A stretch of 64,000 bases of DNA from Hydractinia symbiolongicarpus (lineage: Eukaryota > Cnidaria > Hydrozoa > Anthoathecata > Hydractiniidae): NCBI RefSeq assembly GCF_029227915.1, contig NC_079878.1:26809501-26873500 (forward strand). Reading direction: 5' to 3'. The translations under genes were made by a program, and so were the position numbers. The notes beneath the pieces were generated by a model, which worked only from the letters and a program-made list of their open reading frames with translations, was not told the origin of the DNA and searched no databases. Numbering within the stretch: the first letter of the stretch is position 1; the number at the start of each line of letters is the position of its first letter. This document shows, in pieces, positions 34,945-47,757 of this stretch.

Positions 34945-37900
34945 TTAGGGTTGACAAAATTTGTTCCTTTTGTTTAGAAATTCCATTATCTTGCAAAAGT
35001 AGTAATTTCTTTGTGTGGCAATGATTATTTTCAGTTGGTATAAAATTCTTAAAAGTGTGGCGCTTGATATTCTTCCTGCATGCGCGGCTATGGGAAATGG
35101 TGTCGCAATCGGTTTTCCTGGTGTCTGTTGTTGACATCCGTCGATAAGATCCTAGAACGGAAATCAGATCCAGTTAGTATAAAAACAAAAATTAAAAGTA
35201 TTCTGCGTAAAGTGTTTGTCCATTACCATCCACCCGTAGGTAAAAATTTGGAATAATTTCAGATATATTAAATATCGAAATTATTTTTACGCTCCTCTGT
35301 TTTTTTTCATTATGAAAGCACTCTATTGCGTTAAATAATCTCAAAGAAGGAGAATTGCGGGAACAAAGAATGCTATAAAATACTCTATAATAAAACTGTA
35401 ATTGTCAAATTTATGTTATAAATTTACTATGAAAAATCTTAAAGTGGATGATCAAAGAGATTCAATTCCGTGAAATCAGCATGATCTCCTATTCCACCTC
35501 TTCTAATATTGCCTTACGCATTCCTTAAAAAAGTGTTTGTGGTAAAGACAATGGTTACTAAACATTTGAGTTTTGCTTTACGTATATTTTGGATGTGTCA
35601 CAAATGACCACGCCCAGTTTTGCAAAAACCTAAATTAACTAAGACCAACAAACTTTAAAATTGTCGGTAACATTATTATTATCAACGCAGAACTTTAAAG
35701 ATTTTTCAAAATCTATAAAGAGATTCTTAACTCTTTTTATTGCACGCCGTACATTGTCAAAACAATTTTTTGTTCCTTTAGCTTAATATATAATTATCTA
35801 AAACTTACTGAAATGTAATTTGGCTTTTACGTGCACGGGCAAAAATAATATACCTTTACGGCAATTTGAGTGTTATTCTTCAATTCCCCCAACGACTGCA
35901 GCGTGATTGAGACGTGTAGTGTTTCATTCATAAGTTGGATGTTTAACACGTCTAAAAATCTTTGAATGACATGGCTGTGGACGGATAAGGTTCGTACAAA
36001 CTAATAAAAACAATTTAAAACTTTTTGCAACTTTTCAGAAACAAAACTAAATTATGTCCTCAGAGGTAAAGACATATTTCGCAAGTTAGAACCCTGTAGA
36101 GAAACCCTACTGACATTGCCTTAGTCTAGTAATAATAGACACTAGTCGTTAAACCCGTGAAAACATCAATTTAGGCAAAAAACGAAAACATAGGTTGTTT
36201 AGGAGATTTAATAGCGTTAGTAGTGCATCTGCAAGAAATATTTTAAAGAAATTGTCAAGCTGTTGAAAATGTATAGGATTATGCACTTTAGACGAACGGT
36301 TACAGAGATATTGGGATTTAAAGGTATCTTGACGATTTCATTATTTCGTCCATTCCATAATAGATGGATTGAATCAGCTTTAAGAAATTAGTCCTTTTTT
36401 GGTCTCAGGTAGTCCGTTAATTATAAGCATGTGAAGAGTCCTAGAACAGATGCTCGTGGTGTTTTACACGTTAGTTCAAAATGAAATACCATCTTACAGT
36501 CATCTCATGTATTGAATTGTTCTTCTTCCATTCTTTATAGTGAGTTGGTTTGCCACAGATACGAGAAAACTCGCAGGAAATCCCAGTGATTTTTTCCTAA
36601 ACATTTGTAGAAGTTCAAACACCAATCTGTTTTCGTTTCTTTGAGCATTATGCTATGTAAGTGCATAGAAAGTCGATGAAAAGCAAAAACCGAACTCTAA
36701 TTAACAGAAATTCACTTTCGATGGAGATATATTTTATATCTGTATGGTACCGGTATTAGTAAAGTTCATTCAATCTGAATTTTTGTTTTTACATAGCTAC
36801 TAGAAACAAAAATAGATAAAAAAGGAATGGTATACATAAAATGTGAAATTTTATCATTGTAATGACTGTACACCTGAAGGCAAATTCTAAAGACTTCTGC
36901 GCATCGCTTTAACAAACATCTGATGCTAATGCTTATAACAGCTTTTGCCGTTTTCTTAAATGATAGAATGTCTCCAACTGAATATGTAAAAAAGTTAGAA
37001 AGGTAAACTAGAATTGAAAATAAAAAAGTTGAGATTTTCCTAATAATACATCTTTCATAATATGGTATTATTAGTATTTTTAATGATTTGATGACTTCAT
37101 CACAAAAGTGTTGACGTCAGCAAGAAACTTTTATGCTAACTTTGTATGCTTTCCCCGTGAATGATATTGAACCGAGAGCCTAACGCTATCACATATCTAA
37201 TCCTTTAAAAGTTGTAGTAGCTTCTTGTGGAACGCGAATGAAAAAAGAATTTGATGTGTAGACAAATGAAGAGACAAATGCACAAAAACCTGAGAAGATT
37301 TAAACATTGATTTGTTCATTACACAGTAAAATTAGTATATTGTGTCACCTAATGTTTCTCATAATGTAATATTTTTTCTTTATATGGCAGAATTATAATT
37401 AGTATTTCGGTACCATCCCAGAATGACTTGATCATTGCAAATGCAGTATGGTTGTACAATTATTTCAGCGTCTCAGATGATTACTTAGGTATTTGACCAG
37501 TCATCTAAATGCCGACCTCTACTTCTTTCTTTAAATAATAATCTCGCTAAATTATTTTTATAAAAGTCCCAACGATACTTCCCTTTCATTTGTAAAAAAA
37601 TTTGTAGATACATAAAAATACATACCAATTTTTTTAAAATCCTTTTAATGTAATCTACGACTTCCTGTGATTCTATTTTCAGTTTTTCCAAAAGTGTAAA
37701 ATAGATGCTGCATCCATCTGCTTCAACTTGATAGATTATCACAACAAAAACTAAAAATTAACAACAGTAAATAGTGTTAATTTTTCTAACCTAAACAGTT
37801 CTAAAGTTTACTGACCCAGTTAGAAACAGCAAATAATGGTGGGTTTTAGCTTTCAAACCAAAGCAAATACTGTCTTATCAAAAGTACATGTATTACTGCT

Positions 37901-37973
37901 GCAACTGTTAGTAGAAAAAATCATTTGTGCCATAAATTTCTACCCACTTACCAATGAAGAATGTTAATTCCAT
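34945..37973 (-). CDS. P3: secreted six-Cys helical protein, cytokine-like gene plan (199 aa)
   Basis: Five coding exons: 37973-37952 (22 nt), 37750-37626 (125), 36596-36498 (99), 36000-35854 (147), 35151-34945 (207 with stop TAA). Donors are GTAAGT, GTATGT, GTAAGA and GTATAT; acceptors all end TAG. Phases are 1, 0, 0, 0. The signal peptide reads MELTFFIVFVVIIYQVEA across intron 1. Six cysteines align with P2: DGC after the signal, SC and IC in exon 3, DGCQQ at the start of exon 5, YFCK, and KFCQP at the end. Exon 3 also keeps Y-x-x-W (YKEW). NNS, NET and NNT sites could be glycosylated. Overall identity to P2 is low, so this is an old duplicate, yet splice positions and cysteines are kept; that argues for a functional gene. 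The 147-nt exon 4 is the size of the same exon in vertebrate IL-6 and G-CSF. Function is inferred only from architecture. Confidence 0.83.
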
Positions 37974-40550
37974 TACTCGATGATGATTTAACACATCCCA
38001 ACCAATTGCCGTCATTACCCATCACAACTAATTTGTGTACATGGGGAAATTACATGAATATGAGGAAGATAATTTAAAGAGTGATTTTCTTTTGCACATC
38101 CTCTGTGAGCTAGCAATGACGTGTATAATAGAAACCACTTATGTATGCGTGTTGTGTCAACAGAGATTCAAAATACTTTACATTTGTGAAAGTGTTTTGT
38201 GTGTGTTAACTTTATTGCCTCAAATGCTTCAAAAACGCCAAATAGATTTTACGATATTTCTTTGAACAGGGATCTTCCCAACAAATAAAAACGACTATAA
38301 ATATTTTTGTTGCGGTCGTGAATGTTTAAAACATAAATCCAAATATTTTCATTTCAGGATTACAAAGTTTTTCTAGCAAAGAGTATCAAAACACGAGACC
38401 TATAAATAAATTTTAATAATTATTATCATTCTTAGAAATAAAAACAACATGGACACATCAACGATTATGATATAAGATGTAATAAGTTTGGAATGTAGAA
38501 TGGAAGTCTTATGGACACAACCGTCCCTGCCTTGAAAAAATGTCAACGCAGTGTACAAAAGTCATGCCAATAATGCTGACGTCAAACTTGTAATTTTTGA
38601 AAGTTAATATCGTTTCAGGCGAAAATTGTTTTAAAATTTTTATTAAATCATTTTCACAAATATTTGAAAGGTAAAAAGAGAAAGCATATTAGGCTTAATA
38701 TACAACTTGAGAAATGCTGCTTTTTAACCAGATACCAGTAAGACATGTGAATCATAACCAGTGGCTGATTTAGAGGAACCATGATTTTTCTGGAATACCA
38801 CAATGAAGTAGTAAATTTAAACATTACTTCTGTTGAAGAGAACTTGTCTTGAAATAATTAGCATAATTAAACCTTAGTTGGCTTCACTATGACGTTGTCA
38901 TAAGTGAACGAAAACAAAAGTTATTTGATGTACTTAAGACACCTATCATTTATTCCTACACTGATAGGACATAGAAAAATGAATATTCACATAGGATGAT
39001 GAAATAGAGTTTCCCTCTTCATTGTACATGTTGTAACATTTACATCGACGATATGTGCCGTTACATGTTTCGTCATTAACAACTTTTTAATATCGACTTA
39101 CTTCCTAACTGGTACTAGATTTTCTTTGAAGTTACAATTTTCCAGGCATTAGAAAGAAGTACTTCGTCAGCTCGTTGAACGAGATGCAGACAGAGCTAGG
39201 GCTGAACTGAGCATGCTAGATATGGTAGATAAACTTTCATATTTGTCAGTTTACGAGCGCAAACCTACATTTGCTTTTCGGATTTTAAAGTTGTTTATTG
39301 CAATGAGTTAGTTGCAACGTTTTTGTTAGTGATACATAAATGTCTAAGAATAAAATGCAGCCTTCGTTTGTTTTAAAAAGTGTAATCTCAATAAAAGTAA
39401 TAGTAAAAGCGCCAACCGAGATCTTGCTTTGTCAAAGTGAGATCTCAGCAAAGCGGGCTGAATGCAAAATTCCATGTGATAGTTCGATTCTGGAAAGCCA
39501 GGCTGACTTAGTGTTAATAGTGTTTGGGAATATCCAATGTTGAAAAACTGCTGCAGTCAAGAATAAATCAGCTGTTGGGATTGCTATTTTTGATGAAATT
39601 TTGAAAATCATTCTAATAGCACAATATAAACTGTTTTGTCTATCTATACTGTCAAAATTGTAGACCGAGCTGACCAAGGGTAATATTTCTCGAAATTTGT
39701 ATTTGCTAACTGGAGAGATATTTTTTGGGTTTGTAGAAATTGGGATTATTTAAAGATGTACTTACGACAAAGTTGGAAAAAACAATATTTTAAGAAAGAA
39801 AACGTCCTATTTGAATTCCATTCTTATTTTGCTTTCTGTTGCGATTAACAATATTTAACACTCGTTGGGATGATCCGATCCGTGTTAATTTACCCTTTTT
39901 TAAACCGAGATGCAGCTTCTGATGATGATTAATTCTGATAATGAGCATATTTTTAACGTTATGTCTAATTTCATCTCTTAAATATGCTTAGTGTATTCTT
40001 ATAAAAAGTCCTGTATCATTTGGAATTTAATATTAACATATCCCTCTCTTTCATTACGGTTAGCTAACCTAATTAATCCTTAGTTAATATTAACATAATC
40101 AGCATGCTTGTAAAAGGAGATGTTAACATACATTTTTTTCATTAAAAATAGCTGAGAAACTATATCCCAATTAAACACACTTGTTATTTTGACGTTACAT
40201 CGCAACGTCGACATATAAGATCGCCGTCAATGTTTTTTAATAAAATGACTAGCTGTTTCCCGTGGAAGAATCCACTGTATTCCATTTAATTTATGTAGCA
40301 GATATATGTCCATCAAAAAACAAACAATACAGCAGTGCGCATCTTACATCTGCATTATTATATAAATGACCAAAAAAATTAAAGGTTTTCAACAACTGCA
40401 GTATTTATGTGACATTTAAAATCTAAATCTACTAAAATTACTTGCTCTGACCATCTGACAAATGCGAAAATTATTCGGAAAGAAGTTTCCAAAAGCATTT
40501 CAACATACATCTCACCCATAAAATTTAAATCACTTAAAACGCCACATATA
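37974..40550. other. Upstream of P3; no firm gene
   Basis: Contains one possible orphan exon (39153-39224, listed separately) and small frames without domains (38035-38265, 39340-39543). Otherwise AT-rich intergenic DNA. Confidence 0.4.
39153..39224 (+). other. Possible orphan exon (24 codons, coiled-coil-like)
   Basis: The sequence after a CATTAG acceptor reads KEVLRQLVERDADRARAELS in one frame and stops at ATG|GTAGAT, a possible donor. Composition (acidic/basic heptad-like) differs from the surrounding AT-rich DNA. I find no partner exons, so it may be chance or a gene fragment. Confidence 0.25.
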
Positions 40551-40559
40551 TACAAAAAA

Positions 40560-41990
40560 GCTGATCAATGTCAAACACAAATCTCTCTCATTGTATATGT
40601 TAAAATCAGTTAGTTTATTGCAAACCCTGCCAAAGGTTGACACACAATGTGAAAAATAAACAATAAATTGTGCCTCTGACAGAATTTTTTATCTAAGGTG
40701 TAAAAAAAGGGATTTGCAAGGACAAATTATAATGCAATAAAACATTATTTGATATATTGCATACAGTCCTTCCTCACCAAACTTTAGACAAGATGCCAAC
40801 AAAAAAACGGTGTTTAAATCTAAAATTAATAAAGTCCTTTTAGCAATTTGCATGCTGTTTTACCATCAATAAAGTAAACAAAATTTCAAATCTCACATAA
40901 TATTCTGTCACAAATTTTCATAAATTATATATATAAGTCATAATGAGTCATGTTAAACAACAGCAATCATTCTCTATATAAGTTCATTTTATGTCAATTT
41001 TTGCACCAATTTTGCAACACAAAATACAAATTCTAAATAATACTAAAATCTCTTATTTTGGTCCTTCGCATACCGACGGTCTCCCACAAAAGTTTAATCA
41101 AAATGTAAAAAATGAGAGGTAACAACAAAATCAAAGTTTGCAAAATTTAACTATTTCAGTACATATATCTACTGCATATATATGCCCTCTAAAACAATAT
41201 TTTAATCCAGAATGCCAAAGAAAAACAGTTTGCAACAAAAATCAGTTATTTCGATAATATTGCATACACTCTTTCCTCACAAAAGCTTCACAAACTGTAA
41301 AAAAAAGAATGGTTGTAGGGAGTGCTTCTGATTCAACAAAAAAAGTTTTTTTGACATATTGCATCTAGCCCTTACCCATTAAATCTTACACAAAATTTCC
41401 AAAACTATATACGATTTAGAACACATCAAATTTAAATCGAGAAGGATCAGTCATTTCGATATATTGCACGGAGTCCTCCCCAGTAAGAATTTATACAAAG
41501 CTTGCAAGGTGTAAAATTGAATTCTTCTTCTGTGTATATATATATATATGGTCCTTCCTCGCAAAATTAACATAAAATGTCAAAAAGGTTCAGATATAAC
41601 ATCTAACACAACAAAAAACAGTTCTATCAGTATATGTCATGCCATTGTCTTCCACCAAATGTTCCCCTTAAAGTTTCACAGACACAGCCTGTAAATTAAA
41701 AACAACTAAGATCAGGTATTTTGGTCTATTTCATACCATTCTGTTCCAAATAACTTATAAAATGTAAAAATTGAGTAGTAAAACAGAAATGTCAAAAAGA
41801 AGAAAAAAATAGCTTACAAAGAGTATAAAATTGAAATCAACAAAGTAGCTCTTTTGGTGTATTAAATATAAGCCATACGCAAATGTAAGAAAATGGTTGT
41901 GTTTAGTAATTCTAAATTAAGAAAAGTCAGTTCTTTTAGCATGCTGATTAAGGTTTTTGCCCACAATTTGAAACAAATTAAATTTACATT
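40560..41990. repeat. Decayed tandem satellite, period about 97 bp
   Basis: A weak consensus recurs: tcagttatttygatatattgc, then a cctt/tcctcac core, then aaagtttacacaaaatgycaaaa. Anchors are at about 40750, 40845, 40960, 41055, 41150, 41250, 41350, 41455, 41540, 41625, 41720, 41855 and 41930, giving spacings of roughly 85-135 bp, mostly near 97. Units differ strongly, so this is an old array. No coding content. Confidence 0.65.
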
Positions 41991-43585
41991 TTAAAAATAA
42001 GTAATTTCTGAACTTTATTTTCAGAATATTTGGAGGAAAAGAACTTCGCAAACCAAAAAAAACCCAGGAAAATTGTTTAAAATTTTCAGGGTTAATAACG
42101 TTTGATGTGTTTTGTGGGAATATATATACTGGGAATCTTTAGTTTAAAGCTAGCATTAGCTAGCTACAGCAGCTAATAGCTAGTCACTTAAATATAAAGT
42201 GGAGACTTAGCTAGGTATAAAGAACATGGCTACATATATATATATATATATTCCTAGCTAGCTAGCTAGTTGTTAGTGGTGGTTGGCTTTTTATGATGCT
42301 AGCTATAAAACATGTCTGGCAACAATAATATAATCAAAACTGAAAATAAAACATAAAAAAACCTTACAGAACCTTGCTATGATTAATTTATAAAACCATG
42401 CTCTTCTTCAAATGTTTTTTTAAAGATTTATTTTGAATGAAAGAGTAGAGAATACTCAAAAAGAACAGCCATCTTTTTCGTAAACACAATTTCCGTTTTA
42501 TGCTGGGAGCTTCATTTAACAGTCCGTATGCTTTGTGAATATCTAATACCGTTTCATATGTAGCGATACCTATATATATATGCTAACATAGAGTTTTTTG
42601 GCATAAGGGTATATATATTTATATCGTTATTAGCAGCGGGTTATATATTTACACCTTATGTGCGATTTCTATGAAGTAAATCCCTAATCTTTTTAGTTAA
42701 ATTTTAGCGTACAGCCACGTCATAAGAAAGTGACCCGTGATTTCCGTGTCGTGGACTCACAGTTTTACTCACGCAAGGGAATTAATATATAAGATTGAAT
42801 GGAAACAACTGACTTTTTAAGGTCAAATTGGTCAAACTGGTTAAGGCTCGGCAACCATATCTGCTTCAGAATAACTGGATTGCTGACGTCATCAAAAACA
42901 TTAAAGCCTGTTTAACCATTAGGTCATTAGGTCGTTTTTTTCTCTACGTGATAGAGGTAACGAATTTGCAATAGTAAAAAACATTATAAATTAAAAAATC
43001 CTTAAAAATAAAAATTACTTATTAGAAACATCATCGTTCACTGGTCACATTCTACATTTTTGAATTTCATTGTGTTATAAAATCGAAAGTACTTCACATC
43101 ATATCTATATGTGTTTTTCAAAACAACATGCTTAAGTATATCAACATACACAATTCAAGTTACTATCGTCACCAAAACATAGTGACTGGAAAATGTTTTT
43201 TTAATGAACTTTATAGGGTGGCCGTCGCTTTGTGATATGTTTGAAGTATAAAAAAAATGGTTGATAATATAAAGAAAGTCATAATAAAGTCCTCTACTGC
43301 TTCCTATATATTTTTTGACGTTGCCTATAGTAGTAAATTTAATTTTATAAGATAATACACCTTTCCCGAATTTTAAATTATCGATTACATCATCGGCATG
43401 AAAACGAGGCACTTCTTAGTAAACTTTGTAAACACTAAAAATACAGCTGGTGAGTGTGATACTTTTATGCGTTGTGAATGTTCTTTTATTGTGTATTTTT
43501 CTAAAGGATTGCAGGTTTTTCTTAACGAAACCACTTATAATGTATTTAAAAACATACTTGTCTTGTAAAAGAAGAATATGTATTT
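41991..43585. other. No gene seen; TA and gctagc simple repeats
   Basis: A (TA)n run sits at about 42233-42251 next to a gctagctagctag block (42257-42270). The 85-codon minus-strand frame at 43412-43155 has no recognised domain and may be debris of the neighbouring THAP/SWIM fragments. Confidence 0.45.
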
Positions 43586-44149
43586 ATGATGGCGAGTAGC
43601 AATCAGAAAGGTCAGCAAGAAATTTATCATACTTTAATCTATCCAGGTATATCAACCTCTCGACCTGGTAACTCTTGTTGCGTACTGTTATGCAAAAGTT
43701 CTACTCTTAATAAACCCAGAGTTAAACAGGCATTGGAATGTTTTCATTTCCATCGGATCCAAGTTTGAGAAAACAATGGGTAAGCATCATTTCAAGATAA
43801 CGTAGAAGGGGAGGTGTGATGTGTTCACAGTAAACAAGAACACAAAAGTATGCGACGTCCACTTTGAAGTACACTGTGTAAAATTAGGTTTTGGTTGTGA
43901 ACGGAAAACATTAATCAATGGCTCTGTGCCATATATATTTTCGTTCAAACAAAATAATACAACACAAAAAAGGAAAAGTCCGAAAAAAGAGCACTTCCTG
44001 TAGTAGTCGAAACAGATTCTGAAAGCACATATGAAAGTTCTTCATCTGATTCTGCTGAGATCACTGAAGAACAACCTGGTTTTTTCACTCCTGATGAATT
44101 AGAAACTATCAAAACTGAGGAATTCAATGTTAAAAGAAAAACTAATTGA
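43586..44149 (+). pseudogene. Broken THAP-domain gene fragment
   Basis: The first part has SCCVLLCKSS, the C2 half of a THAP zinc finger, and FHFHRI. The second part, in another frame, has NKNTKVCDVHF (the C-x2-H half) and NGSVPYIF, equivalent to the AVPxxF box at the end of THAP domains. Between them (about 43755-43820) the frame shifts and stops, destroying the conserved Trp region in the read-through frame. An acidic Ser/Glu-rich tail follows to a TGA at 44147-44149. THAP domains bind DNA and are often carried by transposon-derived genes; this copy is not functional as it stands. Confidence 0.75.
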
Positions 44150-44534
44150 TGATACTATAAACGACTTTACTGAACGGCTATCTGTGTGTGTAATGTTGAT
44201 TTAATTCACCCCAATCTTTTGGAATTAATACAGGATTTACATCAATTAACTCATAGGGTTGTGTTTCGTTATGTTTTGGTTTATTTGAAGTATTTGATAT
44301 ATTATTATTAGTAACAATCTGATATTATGTTTTAACGGTAGTAGTTGGTGTGACAATGTAGATCGAACAAGAAAGTTCGCATATTTAATGTTGTTTTTTC
44401 TTTTTCGTGTACTGTCAATACAATGAGCAAAACCAACCCGTTTGTCAACCCAACCATAAGCATATCTTCTTGCAGTTTTAATATTCTTGGATTTATGTTA
44501 CACAAACTATCATTAACTCTAGGATCATATAACG

Positions 44535-44884
44535 TTAGATGGATACCTTTTTGTCAGCATTACTTTTTACAGGGCTGACCATAACTAAGTCTTTAAAAAT
44601 TCTGTTTTTACTAGGAGCAAATATAGTTGTTGATGTGAAAATGCTATCAGCAGATATGTATAGTTCATCCCTAAACTTTCTGCCACGCTCCAAACTCTTA
44701 ATAATTGCCACACCGTGCTGTTTACCACTATTTTGTCGATGCATTTCAATTTCTTTTATCGTGAAGAGTGGCATTCCCCCCATGTTTTCCCTCACGCTTT
44801 TTCTTCAGTTTCATCGAAGACTAAATCTATATTTTCCTCAATTATTTTAAGCAAAATATCTCTCATAGAATTGTCTTCCTCCAT
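44535..44884 (-). pseudogene. Fragment resembling SWIM-type protein N-terminus
   Basis: An ATG at 44884 opens MEEDNSMRD…, which stops near 44815. A shifted frame then continues as MPLFTIKEIEMHRQNSGK and SLERGRKFRDELYISADSIF before a stop at 44535. The FTIxEIExxRxNSGK…RGRKFxxExYxxADS pattern resembles the N-terminal part of cnidarian proteins carrying a SWIM zinc finger and a YqaJ-like nuclease. Those proteins are often paired with THAP domains and considered element-derived. The SWIM and nuclease parts are not visible. The family name is from memory and moderately sure. Confidence 0.5.
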
Positions 44885-45239
44885 GTTTATATGAACGCGA
44901 ATAATGTTTACCAAGATTTGCCTCGTTTTCATGCACGCAATATTTTACAAAATATAAATTCGGGAAAGGTGTATTTCAAGCTGCGTTAAATCATTCAATG
45001 CCCTAAGGGACAATGAGGTAACCAATATGTGTTATTATTAAAATGACGTTGGCAATCTTCCATGTATTTTGTTTATCTTTTAAATATTTCGCCAAAGTAA
45101 TGCCAGTTATGCCAGTTTTTTACTAGATGTCATCAGGCTTTTAAAACTTTTGTAGAAGGAAAAGAAATCAAATAGAAATACTCAAGATAGAAACAAAGTA
45201 AGAATACCTCAGGTTGAAACAGGTTCGTATAAAAGTTGA

Positions 45240-45545
45240 GACAGTAAAACCTCCTTCTAGCCGATATCATTTTAAGTAGATACCCTTTCTGCAACGTACA
45301 TTTTTTAGGGACGAGTAAAATGACGGTCCGATCCTGATAATCAAACCTCATTATAGCTGACCGCTTTATAGCGAAGACGGCCAAGCCTAACGTTTTAGAT
45401 CATATTTATATACTTCTCCCAAATAAGCTTGTTGGAACCTGAAAACGATTCTTTTTGCCCTGGCACTCTAGAACATCTGCTGCGGCGGACGCTTCATTGA
45501 GGTCTTAATGTTGTCTGTTATAAAGTAAGATGTTCGACTGTAACA
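45240..45545. mobile_element. Possible pogo/Tigger-like MITE
   Basis: Left end acagtaaaacctccttct (about 45240) and right end whose reverse complement reads acagtcgaacatcttact (about 45527-45544) form imperfect inverted repeats of the CAGT…ACCTC type typical of pogo/Tigger elements. The interior has no transposase. Target duplication is not clear. Confidence 0.35.
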
Positions 45546-47757
45546 ACAAGAAATCTTTGTATTCCAGCAGCAAATATGTGCAACAAGCTCAGCTTTAAGC
45601 CTTTATATGAAGACTTGAAGCTGAAATAAATAAATCCAGAACAAAAAATGCGTTTTTTAAAAAAATAATTAAATATATATATTTGTATAAAGGCCTTTTT
45701 TACAACTATTATTTGAATTATTTTTTTATTTATTTTTTATCAGATTATCATTTTGTTTTGTCGAACTTTTAAAAAAACGAACACAATTACAGAAACAGCA
45801 GCATCAGCATCATCAAAAGCATTTAAGTCTGACCTGTGATTTGCAATAAATTGTGTTTTGAATTTTGAATTGTTTACATCCGAATTTTTGATTTTTTTTC
45901 TAATTTTAATTTTAAGGTTTAAAATTTAGGAAAATTTAACTTTGACAATTTATTTAATTTTCTTTGTTCTTTAGTTCTTTTTTCTCTTTTGCGATATTTT
46001 ACCTAGACTGGTCTTTTTGCACGGGGTTTTTTTATCAATCCTGTCTAAACTTTTAGCAAATACTGTCAGAAGGAGCTGAACACAATAAACAATACTCAAA
46101 TAACCATATTAAGCGATCTCCTAACTTTTGTCGAAAATCCACGCGAAGTCTGCCAATAAAAGGCGCATCACAAATTGTTAAAAAATCACAAGCAATGGAG
46201 CTTTTACTGTTTATCTTTTACTGTTTATCTCACAGACCATTGGAAAAAAAACAGATACACATAAAAGAGAATGTACTCCAAACGCTCAACAAGTACTGCA
46301 ACATGTCTGTGTCGGTATTGTTTCTGTGCAATTTTAAGTGGTCATTCACATGACTTTTTTATTTGGCTATATATAGTGTGGTTTAATCAAAAAACCTAAA
46401 ACATTGGGACTGTTCTAAGTAATGAAGTTTCAAATGTCATAAAGTATAAACTAAATCACAATGTAATTCGTTTTTATATACCCAATTGAGACCGTAAAGA
46501 GACCATAAGATAATAAAAGGCGGGCTGAATGAGTAGGAGGCTCTTAAGAAGTAATATGTTGTAACAATAGTGGTACAAATTTGTAGGGGACATCTCCTTG
46601 GTTAGCCTTGATATGAAACGCATCGTCATGCTCTGTCAATAAAACATAGTTCACGTTCTAATTATGATTAAATAACGTCCTGAAAAGTAGAAATTATTTT
46701 ACTGTCCCAAAGTTTAAAGAACAATCCTTTTATTTATAAATACCTTTTTAGAATTCGAATTATTTACATTTGATGAAAGCGTTAAATAAATAATAAAAAA
46801 TATTTTACAGAAAAAAAGAAATGAAACATCACGAGAGTATAAAATGATGTCTTAAAAAGAGTATAATAAAACAGAACAAGAACAAGCCAGATTTCACGTA
46901 AAATTCAAGTACAGGAACTGTGTTTATATAAAATACAGGACTACATATTGAGATCGCTTTCCAGACTGAAAATTATGTTCCATAAAACTAGTTCTTGAAT
47001 AATTTTTTAAAAAAAGTAGGAGATATCCGTATCTCAAGAAGAAGATGAAGCCCTTATTTCCATTTTAATTGCAGGAAATTGAATTGGTTCTTGACAGATA
47101 AGAAGTAAAGGGTGTATTTTCCTAATATTCATCATTAGCTATTGGCAATCTGAATATAAGTTGAATTCTATTTTATCAGTTATATCCGACGACATTTTTT
47201 CTAACTGTTACAACATGAAAACGTGGATGCTACTAACCTTACCATTCGAACTATGTTAACCTAGTTAAAATGTAATGCATAGATATACCAATTTAGAATA
47301 CCCATAAGGAAAAGGTGGTGGAGTGGACCTTAGCTCGTGTGTGACTTAAAAGTTCACTTTGTTTGAGAACTGCCTAAAAAGAAAGTAAAAAACTTTTGAA
47401 AATGCAAAATATTTCCTTAGGCTGCGGTACCGTTGAAATACGCAAATAACTTTCCAGATGTCAATATTTTTGCCACAACATTATAAGCCTTGTGAGAAGC
47501 CCTGAACTTTCATTAAACTGAAGTATATCCGTTAATGTCACTACCATGATTAATTTAAATAACTTATATATTAAAAAAATTGCTTAAAACATGTTAGTAT
47601 ACATACACACGTGTATACAGTAATATATTTCATATTACTTTATCATTACGTAACTTGCCTGTGATCTGATATATATACGTCTTGTGGATAATTTCGTGTC
47701 TCTTGCATGCTCTGTTTTGAAAGAGCATTTGTTATATAGTGTATATTATGAATAGCA
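45546..47757. other. No gene seen; 3' flank of the Wnt gene
   Basis: AT-rich with poly-A/T runs. No coding region, RNA gene or sizeable repeat recognised. Confidence 0.4.
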
